This document shows, in pieces, positions 25,690-34,700 of a DNA stretch of 64,000 nt. How positions within the stretch are numbered: the first letter of the stretch is position 1; each line of letters opens with the position of its first letter. The stretch comes from Mycobacterium sp. Root135 (GTDB taxonomy: Bacteria; Actinomycetota; Actinomycetes; Mycobacteriales; Mycobacteriaceae). The DNA lies in the NCBI RefSeq assembly GCF_001426545.1, contig NZ_LMEZ01000007.1:705393-769392 (forward strand), read 5' to 3'. The notes beneath the pieces were generated by a model that saw nothing but the letters and a program-made list of their open reading frames with translations, did no database searches and was not told the DNA's origin. Both the position numbers and the translations under genes were made by a program.

Positions 25690-26455
25690 CGAGCCCGTGC
25701 CGGCCGGCACCGTCGGCGAATTTCCTTGCTCCGGAGAGTGATTCGGCGGCCACCCGGGACATGCTGCCGAATTCGACGTCCATCGCGTCGGCCTCCGACA
25801 TCCCCCACTGGTTGAGCGCGGAGAGCCGGTCGGCCCGCAGGCATTGTTGCGGAAGCGCGGCCAGCTCGGCCGCCAGCGTCTCGGCGGCCTCGCGCGCCCG
25901 ACCGGGTGCCACGACGCGGTTGGCCAGCCCGATCGCGAGCGCCTCGTGTGCGTCGACGCTGCGGCCGGTGAGGATGAGGTCCATCGCCCGGCTGTGCCCG
26001 ATGAGCCGCGGCAGCCGAACCGTGCCCCCGTCGATCAACGGGACGCCCCAGCGGCGGCAGTAGACGCCGAAGACGGCGCCCTCCTCGACCACCCGCAGGT
26101 CGCACCACAGCGCGAGTTCGAGACCGCCGGCGACCGCGAACCCACTGACCGCGGCGATGACGGGTTTGGACAATGTCATGCGTGACGGCCCCATCGGTCC
26201 GGGGCCGGTGCGGTGCACCGGGTTGGCGTCGGGTGTGCCAAATGCCTTGAGATCCGCTCCGGCACAGAACGTTCCGTTGTCACCCCACAGCACGGCGACG
26301 GCCGCGTCGTCGTCGGCGTCGAAGTCCTCGAACGCGGCGTGGAGGCCCGCGGCGGCAGGTCCGTTGACGGCGTTGCGGGCTTCGGGCCGATTCATGATCA
26401 CCGTCGTGACCGGTCCGCTGCGTTCCGCTCGTACGCCGCCGGTGTAGTCGGTCAC
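25676..26455 (-). CDS. echA5: Enoyl-CoA hydratase/crotonase (EchA5-like)
   Basis: 259 residues, crotonase fold. Oxyanion-hole segments NGTFCAGADLKA and FAVAGGLELALWCD are present, followed by GVYCRRWGVPLIDGGTVRLP. Acts on acyl-CoA in the cytoplasm, most likely adding water to enoyl-CoA in beta-oxidation, though crotonases vary. The GTG overlaps the stop of the PaaX-type regulator. Gene order echA5-regulator-echA4-fadE8 is as in M. tuberculosis (Rv0675 to Rv0672), which supports the name. Confidence 0.85.
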   Translation of the reverse strand: MTDYTGGVRAERSGPVTTVIMNRPEARNAVNGPAAAGLHAAFEDFDADDDAAVAVLWGDNGTFCAGADLKAFGTPDANPVHRTGPGPMGPSRMTLSKPVIAAVSGFAVAGGLELALWCDLRVVEEGAVFGVYCRRWGVPLIDGGTVRLPRLIGHSRAMDLILTGRSVDAHEALAIGLANRVVAPGRAREAAETLAAELAALPQQCLRADRLSALNQWGMSEADAMDVEFGSMSRVAAESLSGARKFADGAGRHGLASPS

Positions 26456-27177
26456 GTGGCCTCCATCAGTGTCGTGTCGTCGCGTCGCGCCACCAGTTCG
26501 GCGGCGAAGTCGTGGTATGCCTGCCGCAGCGCGTCGCCCGGCCAGTCGTCGGGCAGCAGTTCGACCGGCAGGACGGGGTCGGCCAGCAGATGTCGGACCG
26601 TGGCCGCGGCGGCCACGAATCTGGCAGGCACGTCCGAGGCGCCGGACAGGTCGTCGAGCAGGCGGCGCCCGGTGCCAACCCAGGTGGGCAGGTCCCACAG
26701 CGCGGCGACGAGACCTGCCGGGTCGTCGTCGCGGGCCTCCAGCACCCGCACCCGCCCTCGGAGTTCGTCGGTCAGCTGCAGGTCGAGGTTGGCCGGGCGC
26801 ATCCACACGCCCTCACGCAGCTCGCCGAATCGCTTGGCCTGCAGTGTCGTTCGCAGTGTCGCCCGGGTTCTTGCGTCGGTGCCGACGCTGGTGATCACCA
26901 GGGTCGACCACGTGCCGTCCCACCCGCGAAGCTTCGGGTCGAGCGCGTCGTCCTGACGCCGTTGCCTGGCGAGCAATCTGTCCGAGAGCCGGTATCCGTC
27001 GGCGGAGCGCACCAGATCACCGGCGCCGACCATCCGGGTCAGGGCCACCCGCAGCGTCGGCTCCCTGATTCCGAAATCGGCGGTGAGCCTGATCAATTCG
27101 GCCGCCGTCGCCCACGCGGGATGGGCACCGAGCAGCACGCTCAGCACGACGGACCTCGCCGTCAGCCGCGTGAGCAC
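26452..27177 (-). CDS. PaaX-family transcriptional regulator
   Basis: 241 residues. N-terminal winged helix (TARSVVLSVLLGAHPAWATA, then LRVALTRMVGAGDLVRSADG), central GWDGTWSTLVIT segment typical of PaaX, and a C-terminal domain with LPDDWPGDALRQAYHDF. PaaX proteins bind aryl- or acyl-CoA esters and repress degradation genes. The GTG start is two bases after the echA4 stop. Its position inside the CoA operon suggests it regulates that operon in response to an acyl-CoA intermediate (inference). Confidence 0.82.
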   Translation of the reverse strand: MLTRLTARSVVLSVLLGAHPAWATAAELIRLTADFGIREPTLRVALTRMVGAGDLVRSADGYRLSDRLLARQRRQDDALDPKLRGWDGTWSTLVITSVGTDARTRATLRTTLQAKRFGELREGVWMRPANLDLQLTDELRGRVRVLEARDDDPAGLVAALWDLPTWVGTGRRLLDDLSGASDVPARFVAAAATVRHLLADPVLPVELLPDDWPGDALRQAYHDFAAELVARRDDTTLMEAT

Positions 27178-27179
27178 GG

Positions 27180-28118
27180 CTAGAAGCCCGAGGTCTTGCG
27201 GCCGGAGTCCCCGAACGGCTCGTCGCGCGACTTCACGGCGTCGCGGAAGCCACGGGCGGTCGCCTCGGCGACGAAGGCGTGCCCTTCCGGTGTGTGCCGC
27301 GCGACGCCGTCGAACACCGTGCTGACCATGCTGCTGGTGGCGACGCCCTGGTTGAACAGCGCGGTGTTCAACGCCAGCTTGGCCATGATCAGCTGGTTGA
27401 CGGGCATGGCCGCAATGCGTCCGACGAGGTTTTCGGTGCGCTCGTCGAGGTCCTCGGGTTCGGGCGCCTCGACGGCGAGTCCCCATTCCGCGGCTTGGGC
27501 GCCGGTGAGGCAATCACCGGTGAAGAGAAGGCGTTTCGCGCGTTGGTCGCCGAGGCGGTGCGCCCAGAGCCCGGCCGCGGGCACCCCCCAGACGCGCATC
27601 GGCGGGTAGCCGATCTTCGCGTCGGCGGCGGCGATCACCTGGTCGGCGTGCAGCGCGATGTCGGTGCCGCCGGCCACGCAGTAGCCGTGGATCTTGACCA
27701 CGGTCGGCTTGTCGGCGTGCATCAGGCTGGCGAAGCCGCGGACGAACCGGCTCATCATCTGGTAGTCGACCATCGGGTCCCACGGTTGATCGGGCAGATG
27801 GTTCACCGCTTGGGTCTTGCCGTCGAGCACCGTGCCCTTGTAACCGCCGGTGCCTCCTGCCGACGACGTGCGGTCGGCGTAGGCGGACAGGTCGAAGCCG
27901 GAGCAGAAGCCCGCACCGCGACCGGAGATCAGCATGACGTGGACGTTGGGGTCGAGGTCGGCCCGCTCGACCAAAGCCGACAGTTCCAGTGGGGTGTCGG
28001 CGACGATTGCGTTGCCCTTGTCGGGGCGGTTGAACGTGATTCGGGCGACGCGGTCGGTGACCTCGTAGGTCATGGTCTTGAGGTTGTCGAAGTCGACGGG
28101 CCGGATGGCGTGTGTCAT
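27180..28118 (-). CDS. echA4: Enoyl-CoA hydratase/crotonase (EchA4-like)
   Basis: 312 residues, longer than the usual 260 owing to an insert after GFCSGFDLSAYADR (residues about 85-130). The second oxyanion segment is HGYCVAGGTDIALHAD, followed by KIGYPPMRVWGVPAAG. Crotonase fold, substrate unknown; probably acts with the neighbouring acyl-CoA dehydrogenase. The ATG gives THAIRPVDFDNLKT. An 88-base gap with a hairpin separates it from fadE8. Confidence 0.86.
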   Translation of the reverse strand: MTHAIRPVDFDNLKTMTYEVTDRVARITFNRPDKGNAIVADTPLELSALVERADLDPNVHVMLISGRGAGFCSGFDLSAYADRTSSAGGTGGYKGTVLDGKTQAVNHLPDQPWDPMVDYQMMSRFVRGFASLMHADKPTVVKIHGYCVAGGTDIALHADQVIAAADAKIGYPPMRVWGVPAAGLWAHRLGDQRAKRLLFTGDCLTGAQAAEWGLAVEAPEPEDLDERTENLVGRIAAMPVNQLIMAKLALNTALFNQGVATSSMVSTVFDGVARHTPEGHAFVAEATARGFRDAVKSRDEPFGDSGRKTSGF

Positions 28119-28138
28119 CCGGTGGCCCCGTTCCCCCG

Positions 28139-28196
28139 CGAGCGTGCGTGTCTGCGGGCGACACGCCGGTCAGAAACGGGAGTCCGCGCACGCTCG
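28139..28196. terminator. Long inverted repeat between fadE8 and echA4
   Basis: Perfect 10-base arms CGAGCGTGCG (28139-28148) and CGCACGCTCG (28187-28196), with an inner hairpin GTGTC/GACAC. No U-tract. It lies between two genes of the same strand, so it may lower readthrough or be an inserted dispersed hairpin. Confidence 0.55.
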
Positions 28197-28206
28197 GCAG
28201 AGGGGG

Positions 28207-29835
28207 TCATCCCTTGACCATTGCACGCTCGATGATCGGCGCCAGGTCGAGGCCCGTCGGCAGCGTGCCAAACGCCCCGCCCCACTGGCCGCCGAGCCGG
28301 CTGGCCAGGAACGCCTCCGCCACCGCGGGGTGGCCGTACCGCGCCAGCAACGAGCCTTGCAGGGCGAGCGAGATGTCCTCGGCGATCTTGCGGCCGCGGT
28401 ACTGGATGGTCTCCAGATCGCCGAGTTCGGCGCGCAACGACGTCACGTGGGCGTCCAGCCGCGGGTCGTGACCCGCCGTGCGACCGAGCTCGTCGAACAG
28501 CACCTCGACGCACGCGGGCCGGGTTGCCATGGCGCGCAACGTGTCCAGGGCGCTGACATTTCCGGAGCCCTCCCAGATGCCCATCAGCGGCGCCTCTCGG
28601 TACAGCCGGGGCATGCCCGACTCCTCGACGTAGCCGTTGCCACCGAGGCACTCCATGGCCTCCGCCGCGTGCGGGGTGGCGCGCTTGCAGACCCAGTACT
28701 TGCCTGCGGCGAGACCGATTCGGCGCAGCAGGGTTTCGCGTTCGTCCCCGCGGGTGGCCGCGTCGGTGGCGCCGGCCATCCGCATCGCCAGCATGGTGGC
28801 GGCTTCGGCCTCGACGGCGAGGTCGGCGAGCACGTTGCGCATCAGCGGTTGGTCGATCAGGTACTCCCCGAACGCCTTTCGGTGCTGGGCGTGGTGGATG
28901 GCCCGGGTCAGCCCGGTGCGCATGCTGGTCGCGCTGCCGAGCGTGCAGTCCAGCCGGGTGAGGTTGACCATCTCGATGATGGTCGGCACCCCGCGGCCCT
29001 CTTCGCCGACGAGCCAGGCCGTGGCGCCGTCGTACTCGACCTCGCTCGAGGCGTTGGCGTGGTTGCCGAGCTTGTCCTTGAGCCGCTGAAGGAACATCCG
29101 GTTGCGCGTCCCGTCGGGCAGCACCCTCGGCAGGAAGAAGCAGCTCACACCGTTCGGCGCCTGCGCCAGCACCAGGAACACATCCGACATCGGGGCGGAG
29201 GTGAACCACTTGTGACCGGTCAGGCCGTAAGTGCCGTCGCCGTTCGGCGTCGCCTGCGTGGTCCCGGCGCGGACGTCGGAGCCGCCCTGCTTCTCGGTCA
29301 TCGACATGCCGGCGGTGAGGCCGGCCTTCGAGGTGGGCACCGCCAACTCGGGGTCGTACACCCGGCTGGTCAGCAGGGGCTCGTATATCGCGGACAGTTC
29401 GGGGTTGTGCCGCAGCGCGGGCACGACGGCGTAGGTCATCGAGATCGGGCAGACGTGGCCCGCCTCCGGTGTCCAGACCGACGTCTTGGCGGCGCGGACG
29501 ACGTGCGCGCCCGGCCGGCCGTCGGCCCATGGGGCCGCATGCAAGCCGTGGCCGACGGCGACCCTCATCAGTTCGTGATAGGCGGGGTCGTACTCGACCT
29601 CGTCGACGCGATGCCCGTAGCGGTCATGGGTTCGCAGTGTCGGCTGATGACGATCGGCAAGCTCACCCCACCGCTGCGCCTGCGGGCCTCCCGCGAGCGC
29701 GCCAAGCTCGAAGACCTCGTCGGCACCCCACTGGCCGCCCTCGCGCATCAGCGCCTCGGCGAGCACGGGTGAGGTCGCGGGGTTGTAACCCTCCAGCGTG
29801 GGGGCCTGATTGGTGACGACGTGCGTGTCCGACAT
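28207..29835 (-). CDS. fadE8: Acyl-CoA dehydrogenase (AidB-like, FadE8)
   Basis: 542 residues, FAD enzyme of the long AidB-type branch. Visible: GMSMTEKQGGSDVRAGTTQA and KWFTSAPMSDVFLVLAQ in the beta-domain, the helical region from ARDCTLGS-type LTRLDCTLGSATSMRTGLTR, and MECLGGNGYVEESGMPRLYR near the active site. Introduces the alpha-beta double bond in acyl-CoA or acts in alkylation stress as AidB does; the former fits the crotonase neighbours. ATG (SDTHVVTNQ) chosen; no strong Shine-Dalgarno sequence, so perhaps leaderless. First gene of the fadE8-echA4-paaX-echA5 set. Confidence 0.88.
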   Translation of the reverse strand: MSDTHVVTNQAPTLEGYNPATSPVLAEALMREGGQWGADEVFELGALAGGPQAQRWGELADRHQPTLRTHDRYGHRVDEVEYDPAYHELMRVAVGHGLHAAPWADGRPGAHVVRAAKTSVWTPEAGHVCPISMTYAVVPALRHNPELSAIYEPLLTSRVYDPELAVPTSKAGLTAGMSMTEKQGGSDVRAGTTQATPNGDGTYGLTGHKWFTSAPMSDVFLVLAQAPNGVSCFFLPRVLPDGTRNRMFLQRLKDKLGNHANASSEVEYDGATAWLVGEEGRGVPTIIEMVNLTRLDCTLGSATSMRTGLTRAIHHAQHRKAFGEYLIDQPLMRNVLADLAVEAEAATMLAMRMAGATDAATRGDERETLLRRIGLAAGKYWVCKRATPHAAEAMECLGGNGYVEESGMPRLYREAPLMGIWEGSGNVSALDTLRAMATRPACVEVLFDELGRTAGHDPRLDAHVTSLRAELGDLETIQYRGRKIAEDISLALQGSLLARYGHPAVAEAFLASRLGGQWGGAFGTLPTGLDLAPIIERAMVKG

Positions 29836-29909
29836 GCGTTTCACTGTTACATTTCCTCGACGGTTGCACAAGGTTCGTAATGGGGCGGCGTCCACGCAAT
29901 ACTGATCCG

Positions 29910-30251
29910 ATGACGCCGAACACCGTCGTGCACGCCGCGACGCTCGAACTCGTTCACGAGCCGGTCCCCGCCGAACAGTCGGTGCGCGGCGGGCCGACGA
30001 CGGGCGCGAAGGCGGTCGACGAGTTCGGTGGCCTCGAGGTCGGGGTGTGGGAGATGACGCCGGGCGTGATGAACGACGTCGAGACCGACGAGGTGTTCGT
30101 CGTGCTTTCCGGCGCAGCCACCGTCGAGTTCGCCACCGGCGCGGAGACCATGCACCTCGGACCCGGCGACGTGGTGCGGTTCGCCGCCGGCGCCGAGACG
30201 GTGTGGACGGTCACCGAGACCCTGCGGAAGGTCTACCTCGCCGCCGGCTGA
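29910..30251 (+). CDS. Small cupin-domain protein
   Basis: 113 residues, single cupin fold. Strand pattern with VWEMTPGVMNDVETDEVFVV, SGAATVEFATGAE and HLGPGDVVRFAAGAETVWTV. The usual metal-binding His pair of the first cupin motif is replaced (no HxH), so it may not be an enzyme with a metal. The function is unknown. Divergent from fadE8. Its stop overlaps the PAP2 gene by 19 bases. A piece of its 3' part (30182-30215) reappears at 31435-31468. Confidence 0.78.
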   Translation: MTPNTVVHAATLELVHEPVPAEQSVRGGPTTGAKAVDEFGGLEVGVWEMTPGVMNDVETDEVFVVLSGAATVEFATGAETMHLGPGDVVRFAAGAETVWTVTETLRKVYLAAG

Positions 30252-31306
30252 GACGCGGGACCGCCGTCGCGCTCATAGCGGTGCAGGGCCGTCAAGACGA
30301 CCGCCGCGAGCGCCCACCCGAGGAGGACGTCGACGACGTAGTGCTCGGCGGTGTAGACCAGCGTGAACGCCATGATCAACGGATACGCCACCAGCAGGGG
30401 GCGCCACGCCGGGCGCACCCGCGTCCAGATGAAGGCCGACACCGCAGCCGACATCCCGGCGTGCAGCGACGGGATCGCCGCAACCAGGTTGACGCTGGCC
30501 TGCCCCTGATCGATCAGCGCGCTCGCCGTGTGCAGGTTCAGGTTGTCCCAGCCCCGGCCGACGATTCGCTGCACCCAGGGGTTGGCGCCGTCGTGGCGGG
30601 GCGTCACGGCCCCGAGTAGTCCGCCGTCGGGGACGCCACGGCCGGAGCCGAACATGCACTGCGGGTTCGACGGCCCGGCGGCGACGTCGGCGGGCGTACA
30701 CCTGGCAGCCGCCCACGGCGGCGCAGCGGGAAGCAGCGCATAGATGACCAGCCCGGCGAGATTCAGTCCGACGAACAATCGGACGAATGCCTTCCATTCG
30801 TCACGATTGCGGAGCCAGAGCACCGCCGCCACGACGTACGGGAGGATGAAGAACGACATGTAGACGGTGCTGAGCGCCACCTCCCACCAGGGAGGCTGCA
30901 GTTGCTTCAACTGCTCCTGCAGCCACACCGTCGGCATGGTTCCGAAGAACATCAGGCGATCCATGTCCGCCTGCCAGTGCCACATCGTCGGTCGGCCGAT
31001 CAACGTCGCCGCTCCCCTGCTGAGGTCGTAGGCGATCAGGAGGAGCGCAAACGGCAGCCAGTCGCGGATGACGTAGAGGACGCGGCGGCCCTGGCCGATG
31101 CTGGCGGTTGCGAGGCCGGTACAGATGTAGACGAGCAACAGCTCTCGGTTGAACGCGAAGCCACGGGTCACGGTCAGATAGCCCACGGCGCAGGCCCAGA
31201 CGGCCACCCCAAGCCGACGCGCGATGCGGAGTCGTCGCTCGCGGGCGCCGGCCGCTGGCTTGGCATGGCCCAAAACCTCTGGGGATGACTGGTCGACTAC
31301 GGACAC
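30233..31306 (-). CDS. PAP2-type membrane phosphatase/inositol-phosphotransferase-like protein
   Basis: 357 residues with about seven membrane helices. The C-terminal half has the PAP2 active-site pattern: AIPSLHAGMSAAV (S-x-H motif) and TAEHYVVDVLLGW (H-x-x-x-D motif). The N-terminal part resembles PAP2_3/Aur1-type enzymes that transfer inositol phosphate or hydrolyse lipid phosphates. Acts at the outer face of the membrane, probably on a phospholipid or polyprenyl-phosphate sugar. GTG start with AAAGG upstream. The exact substrate is unknown. Confidence 0.8.
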   Translation of the reverse strand: MSVVDQSSPEVLGHAKPAAGARERRLRIARRLGVAVWACAVGYLTVTRGFAFNRELLLVYICTGLATASIGQGRRVLYVIRDWLPFALLLIAYDLSRGAATLIGRPTMWHWQADMDRLMFFGTMPTVWLQEQLKQLQPPWWEVALSTVYMSFFILPYVVAAVLWLRNRDEWKAFVRLFVGLNLAGLVIYALLPAAPPWAAARCTPADVAAGPSNPQCMFGSGRGVPDGGLLGAVTPRHDGANPWVQRIVGRGWDNLNLHTASALIDQGQASVNLVAAIPSLHAGMSAAVSAFIWTRVRPAWRPLLVAYPLIMAFTLVYTAEHYVVDVLLGWALAAVVLTALHRYERDGGPASQPAAR

Positions 31307-31387
31307 GGGAGCCTTTCGCGATCGGAAAGTGCGGTGTTCCCGTGGTGACGCTAGTCAACCCTCCGTACATTCGCCGTTCATGTGAAC

Positions 31388-31430
31388 GTCAGACGTCGTC
31401 GCGAAGGAACGCGATGCCGTCCTTGCGCCC
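31388..31430 (-). pseudogene. 3'-end remnant of nfo (left direct repeat)
   Basis: On the minus strand this encodes GRKDGIAFLRDDV plus stop, nearly the same as the end of the intact nfo gene (GRKDDIAFLRDNV). 39 of 43 bases match 40746-40788, in the same orientation, and three of the four differences are transitions typical of old divergence. Together the two copies flank the pair of giant secreted-protein genes. Confidence 0.8.
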
Positions 31431-31434
31431 GACA

Positions 31435-31468
31435 CGTCGCCGGCGCCGAGACGGTGTGGGCGGTCACC
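31435..31468 (+). pseudogene. Fragment of the cupin gene in the junction
   Basis: 32 of 34 bases equal 30182-30215 of the cupin gene (part encoding AAGAETVWTVT). It is joined almost directly to the nfo remnant. A short duplicated piece, not a gene. Confidence 0.75.
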
Positions 31469-31768
31469 ACCCGCGCCACGGCGCCGCAAATCCGGCGACT
31501 GCACCGCCCGTCCCATCCACCTCAAATTTCACATTGATGTGGACAGTTTTATCGGCTGTGCACTCACGATTTTCGCGGCAAACAAGATCAGTCACGTTCA
31601 GTTACCGCGCATAGCCGCCACTAACTGCACATTCGGTGCGTTGAATCTCATTTAGCAAAATTCTAGATCTCCACCAGCAACGATCCTGGCGCGGTACACT
31701 TTCGCTCGAGTAAATAAATCCGGGGGAAGATCGCCACCGCAGGAGCCCTCCGGACAACGGGGGTAGTC
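31469..31768. promoter_or_regulatory. AT-rich upstream region of the first giant gene
   Basis: 300 bases that become clearly AT-richer than their surroundings (for instance around 31560-31680), with no gene. Such low GC is usual for a regulated promoter in mycobacteria, but no hexamers could be fixed. A run of five G about 7 bases before the ATG can serve as Shine-Dalgarno. Confidence 0.45.
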
Positions 31769-34700
31769 ATGCAGTACAGCAAGTTCGTAGGACGAGTAGG
31801 GGCCCTGGCCGTCGCGCTGGGCGTGGGTACGGCAATAGCCACTCCGGCGGGAGTCGCATGGGCCAGCCCCGATCTCTCCGGTGATACGACTGCGTCCACC
31901 AACCAGGCCACCGGTACGGCGCCCGACGACACCGCCGGCGCAGCGGCAGCGCCAAAGACCGCCACCTCCGCCGCACCTGCGGCGAACATCGGCCCGAAAG
32001 CGCCTGCTGCGCCGACCATCGGCCACGGTGAGGGGCCGGGTTCCGCCACGGCGGTGGAAGTCGCGCCGGGCGTCACGGTGTCCCATTCCGGGGGCGCTCT
32101 GACCTCGACGCAGGGCTCCGCGTCCGCGGGGCAGGGTGCCGAGGCCGGCGAGGCCGACCTCGAGGAGGTCACGCGGCCAAGCGGGGCGACCACACCGTCC
32201 GCCGCCGCGCCGTCGACTGGTTCGAGGGGCATCTCGACACCGGCACCGACCAGCAAGCCGTCGTCATCCCTGGCGGCAACGACGACGTCGGGTCGGTCGC
32301 GGAGCGCGGCGCCCGCCGCGACACTGCCGTCAGCGCCCCAGCCGAGCGCTCCCGCTGCATCCAGCACGATCGCGCCCGTGGCGCTGACCGCGGCCCACAC
32401 GCCGTCTCCGGTCGCCGCCGCCGCTCCCGTGCAGAACGTCATCTCGACCGTGCTGAGCAACGTCGTGGGCACAGCCCTCAATGCGTGGCTGACCACGCTG
32501 CAAAGGGGATGGGCCGAGTCGCCGCTGGCGTGGATGTTCCTCGCGGCCGCCCGCCGCGAGGTCGGCACCGCAGCACTGACCGAACCCGCACCGGCCACCA
32601 TGCGGCTCGCCGCCACGCAGGTCGTCGGCGCGGTTGTCGTGAACAAGCCCCCGACGGCGCAGGCAACGTTCTCGACGCCGAACCCGATCACCGGTGTCGT
32701 GACGGGGACGGTGGTCGCGACGGACCCGGAGGGTAAGAAGCCCACGATCGTGCTGACCGCCAAACCGACTCTCGGCACACTGGTCTTCAACGCCACCACC
32801 GCGACGTTCACCTACACCCCCACGACGGCGCAGCGGTTCCTTGCGGGCACCACTCCGCAGGTCGACACCATCTCGATGACGGTCACCGTGTCCGACGGCG
32901 TGAACAAGGCCCCGACGCAGATGGCGATTCCCATCAGCGAGGTGCCACTGGGCGTCCGCACCGACGTCGCGGGCGGAGCCGGAGCAGGCGCCGTCGCCGC
33001 CACGAACACCCGTGCCTACGTGACCAACCGGGACGCGGGCACGATCACGGTGATCGACACTGTCTCCTCGAAGGTAGTGGGCACGTGGACCATTGGCGGC
33101 GCGCCCGACGGCGTCGCCGTGAAACAGGACGGCACGCGCCTCTACGTGTCCAGCTCCACCGGAAACACCCTGAAGGTGCTCGACACGGCGACCGGAACGG
33201 TCAAGGCGACCATCGCCGTTGCCAAGCCCACCGCGATCACCCTGAGCCCCACCGGCGCATCCGTGTACGTCACCAGTTACAGCACCGCCAAGGTGCTGCG
33301 CATCGCCACCTCGACCAACACGATCGCCACCACCACCACGATGCCGACCGGCTACCGTCCGACCGCCATTGCGGCCAGTCCGGACAACGCCCGGCTCTAC
33401 GTCACCACGGACACGCCTACCGGCGGCACGGCGGTACTCACCTTCGCGCCCACCGCGACGACCGCCAGCGTCGTGACGCGATTGGCAAGCAAGGCAACCG
33501 CTTTGACGGTGAGCCCCAACAATGCGCGGTTGTACGTCGGCACCGAGGATGGCACGGTGTCGGTGATCAGCACGGGCACCCGCGCCGTGCTCGGCGTCTT
33601 CTCGACCGGCGGCCTACCGACTGCCTCGGTCGCCGTCAGCGCCGACGGCACGACGCTGCTGGTAACCGATGCCGCGGGGCGCGTCGGCGCATTCGACGCC
33701 TCGACCGGTGCGACCCTGAATGCCATCGCCACCCGCCCGTCCACCGACGTGTCCCAACGCGGGGGCGCGACCCTGAGCACCGACCGCACGGAGCTCTACG
33801 TGAGCGACCCCGTAGCCGGCGTTGTGCACGTCATCTCGCTGCGGTCGCCGAATGGGATTCCGGTGGCAACCCCGACGAGGGGCACCCCCAACGCGATCAC
33901 CGGCGCCATCGCGGGAACCGTCGGCGCGAGCGACCCCAACGGAGATCCGTTGACGTACGCCGTCTCCGCGCTGCCGACGAAGGGAACGGTGGTCGTCAAC
34001 ACGAACGGCACCTTCACCTACACGCCGACCGCGGCCGCCAGGCACGCGGCCTCCACGGTCGGGGCGCCGGCGAGCGTCACCACCGATGCGTTCACGGTGA
34101 CCGTGTCCGACGGCATGCGCGGCGTGCTCACCACCACGATCGCCGTGGTCGTCAGCCCCACCAACGTGGCGCCGACGGTGACCACCACGGTGGGCGTGCC
34201 GAACGGCACGACGGGAGTCGTCACGGGCATCGTCAAGGGCACCGACGGTGACAACGACGTCCTCAGCTACGCGGTAACCTCCGCACCCACCAGGGGTTCC
34301 GTAACACTCACGGCCGCAGGCGCTTTCACCTACACTCCGACCGCCGTCGCACGCCACGCCGCGCAGCGCATCGGCGCCACGACAACCGAGAAGCAGGACA
34401 CCTTCACCGTCGCAGTCAGCGACGGACACGGCGGTGTCGGCATCAAGACGGTCACCGTGAGCGTCAGCCCCGTCAACGCCACGCCCACCGGCGGCACGGC
34501 CACGGTGACGCAGACCAATTCGACGACCGGAACGGTAACCGGCGTCCTGACGGCGGTCGACCTCGACGGTGACACGTTGACCTTCACGTCGGCGACGCCG
34601 CAGAAGGGCACGCTGTCCGTCGGCGCCAACGGCAGCTTTACCTACACCCCGACGACAGCGGCGCGGGACGCGGCGTCCGCGACGAACGCCACCGCCGCTG

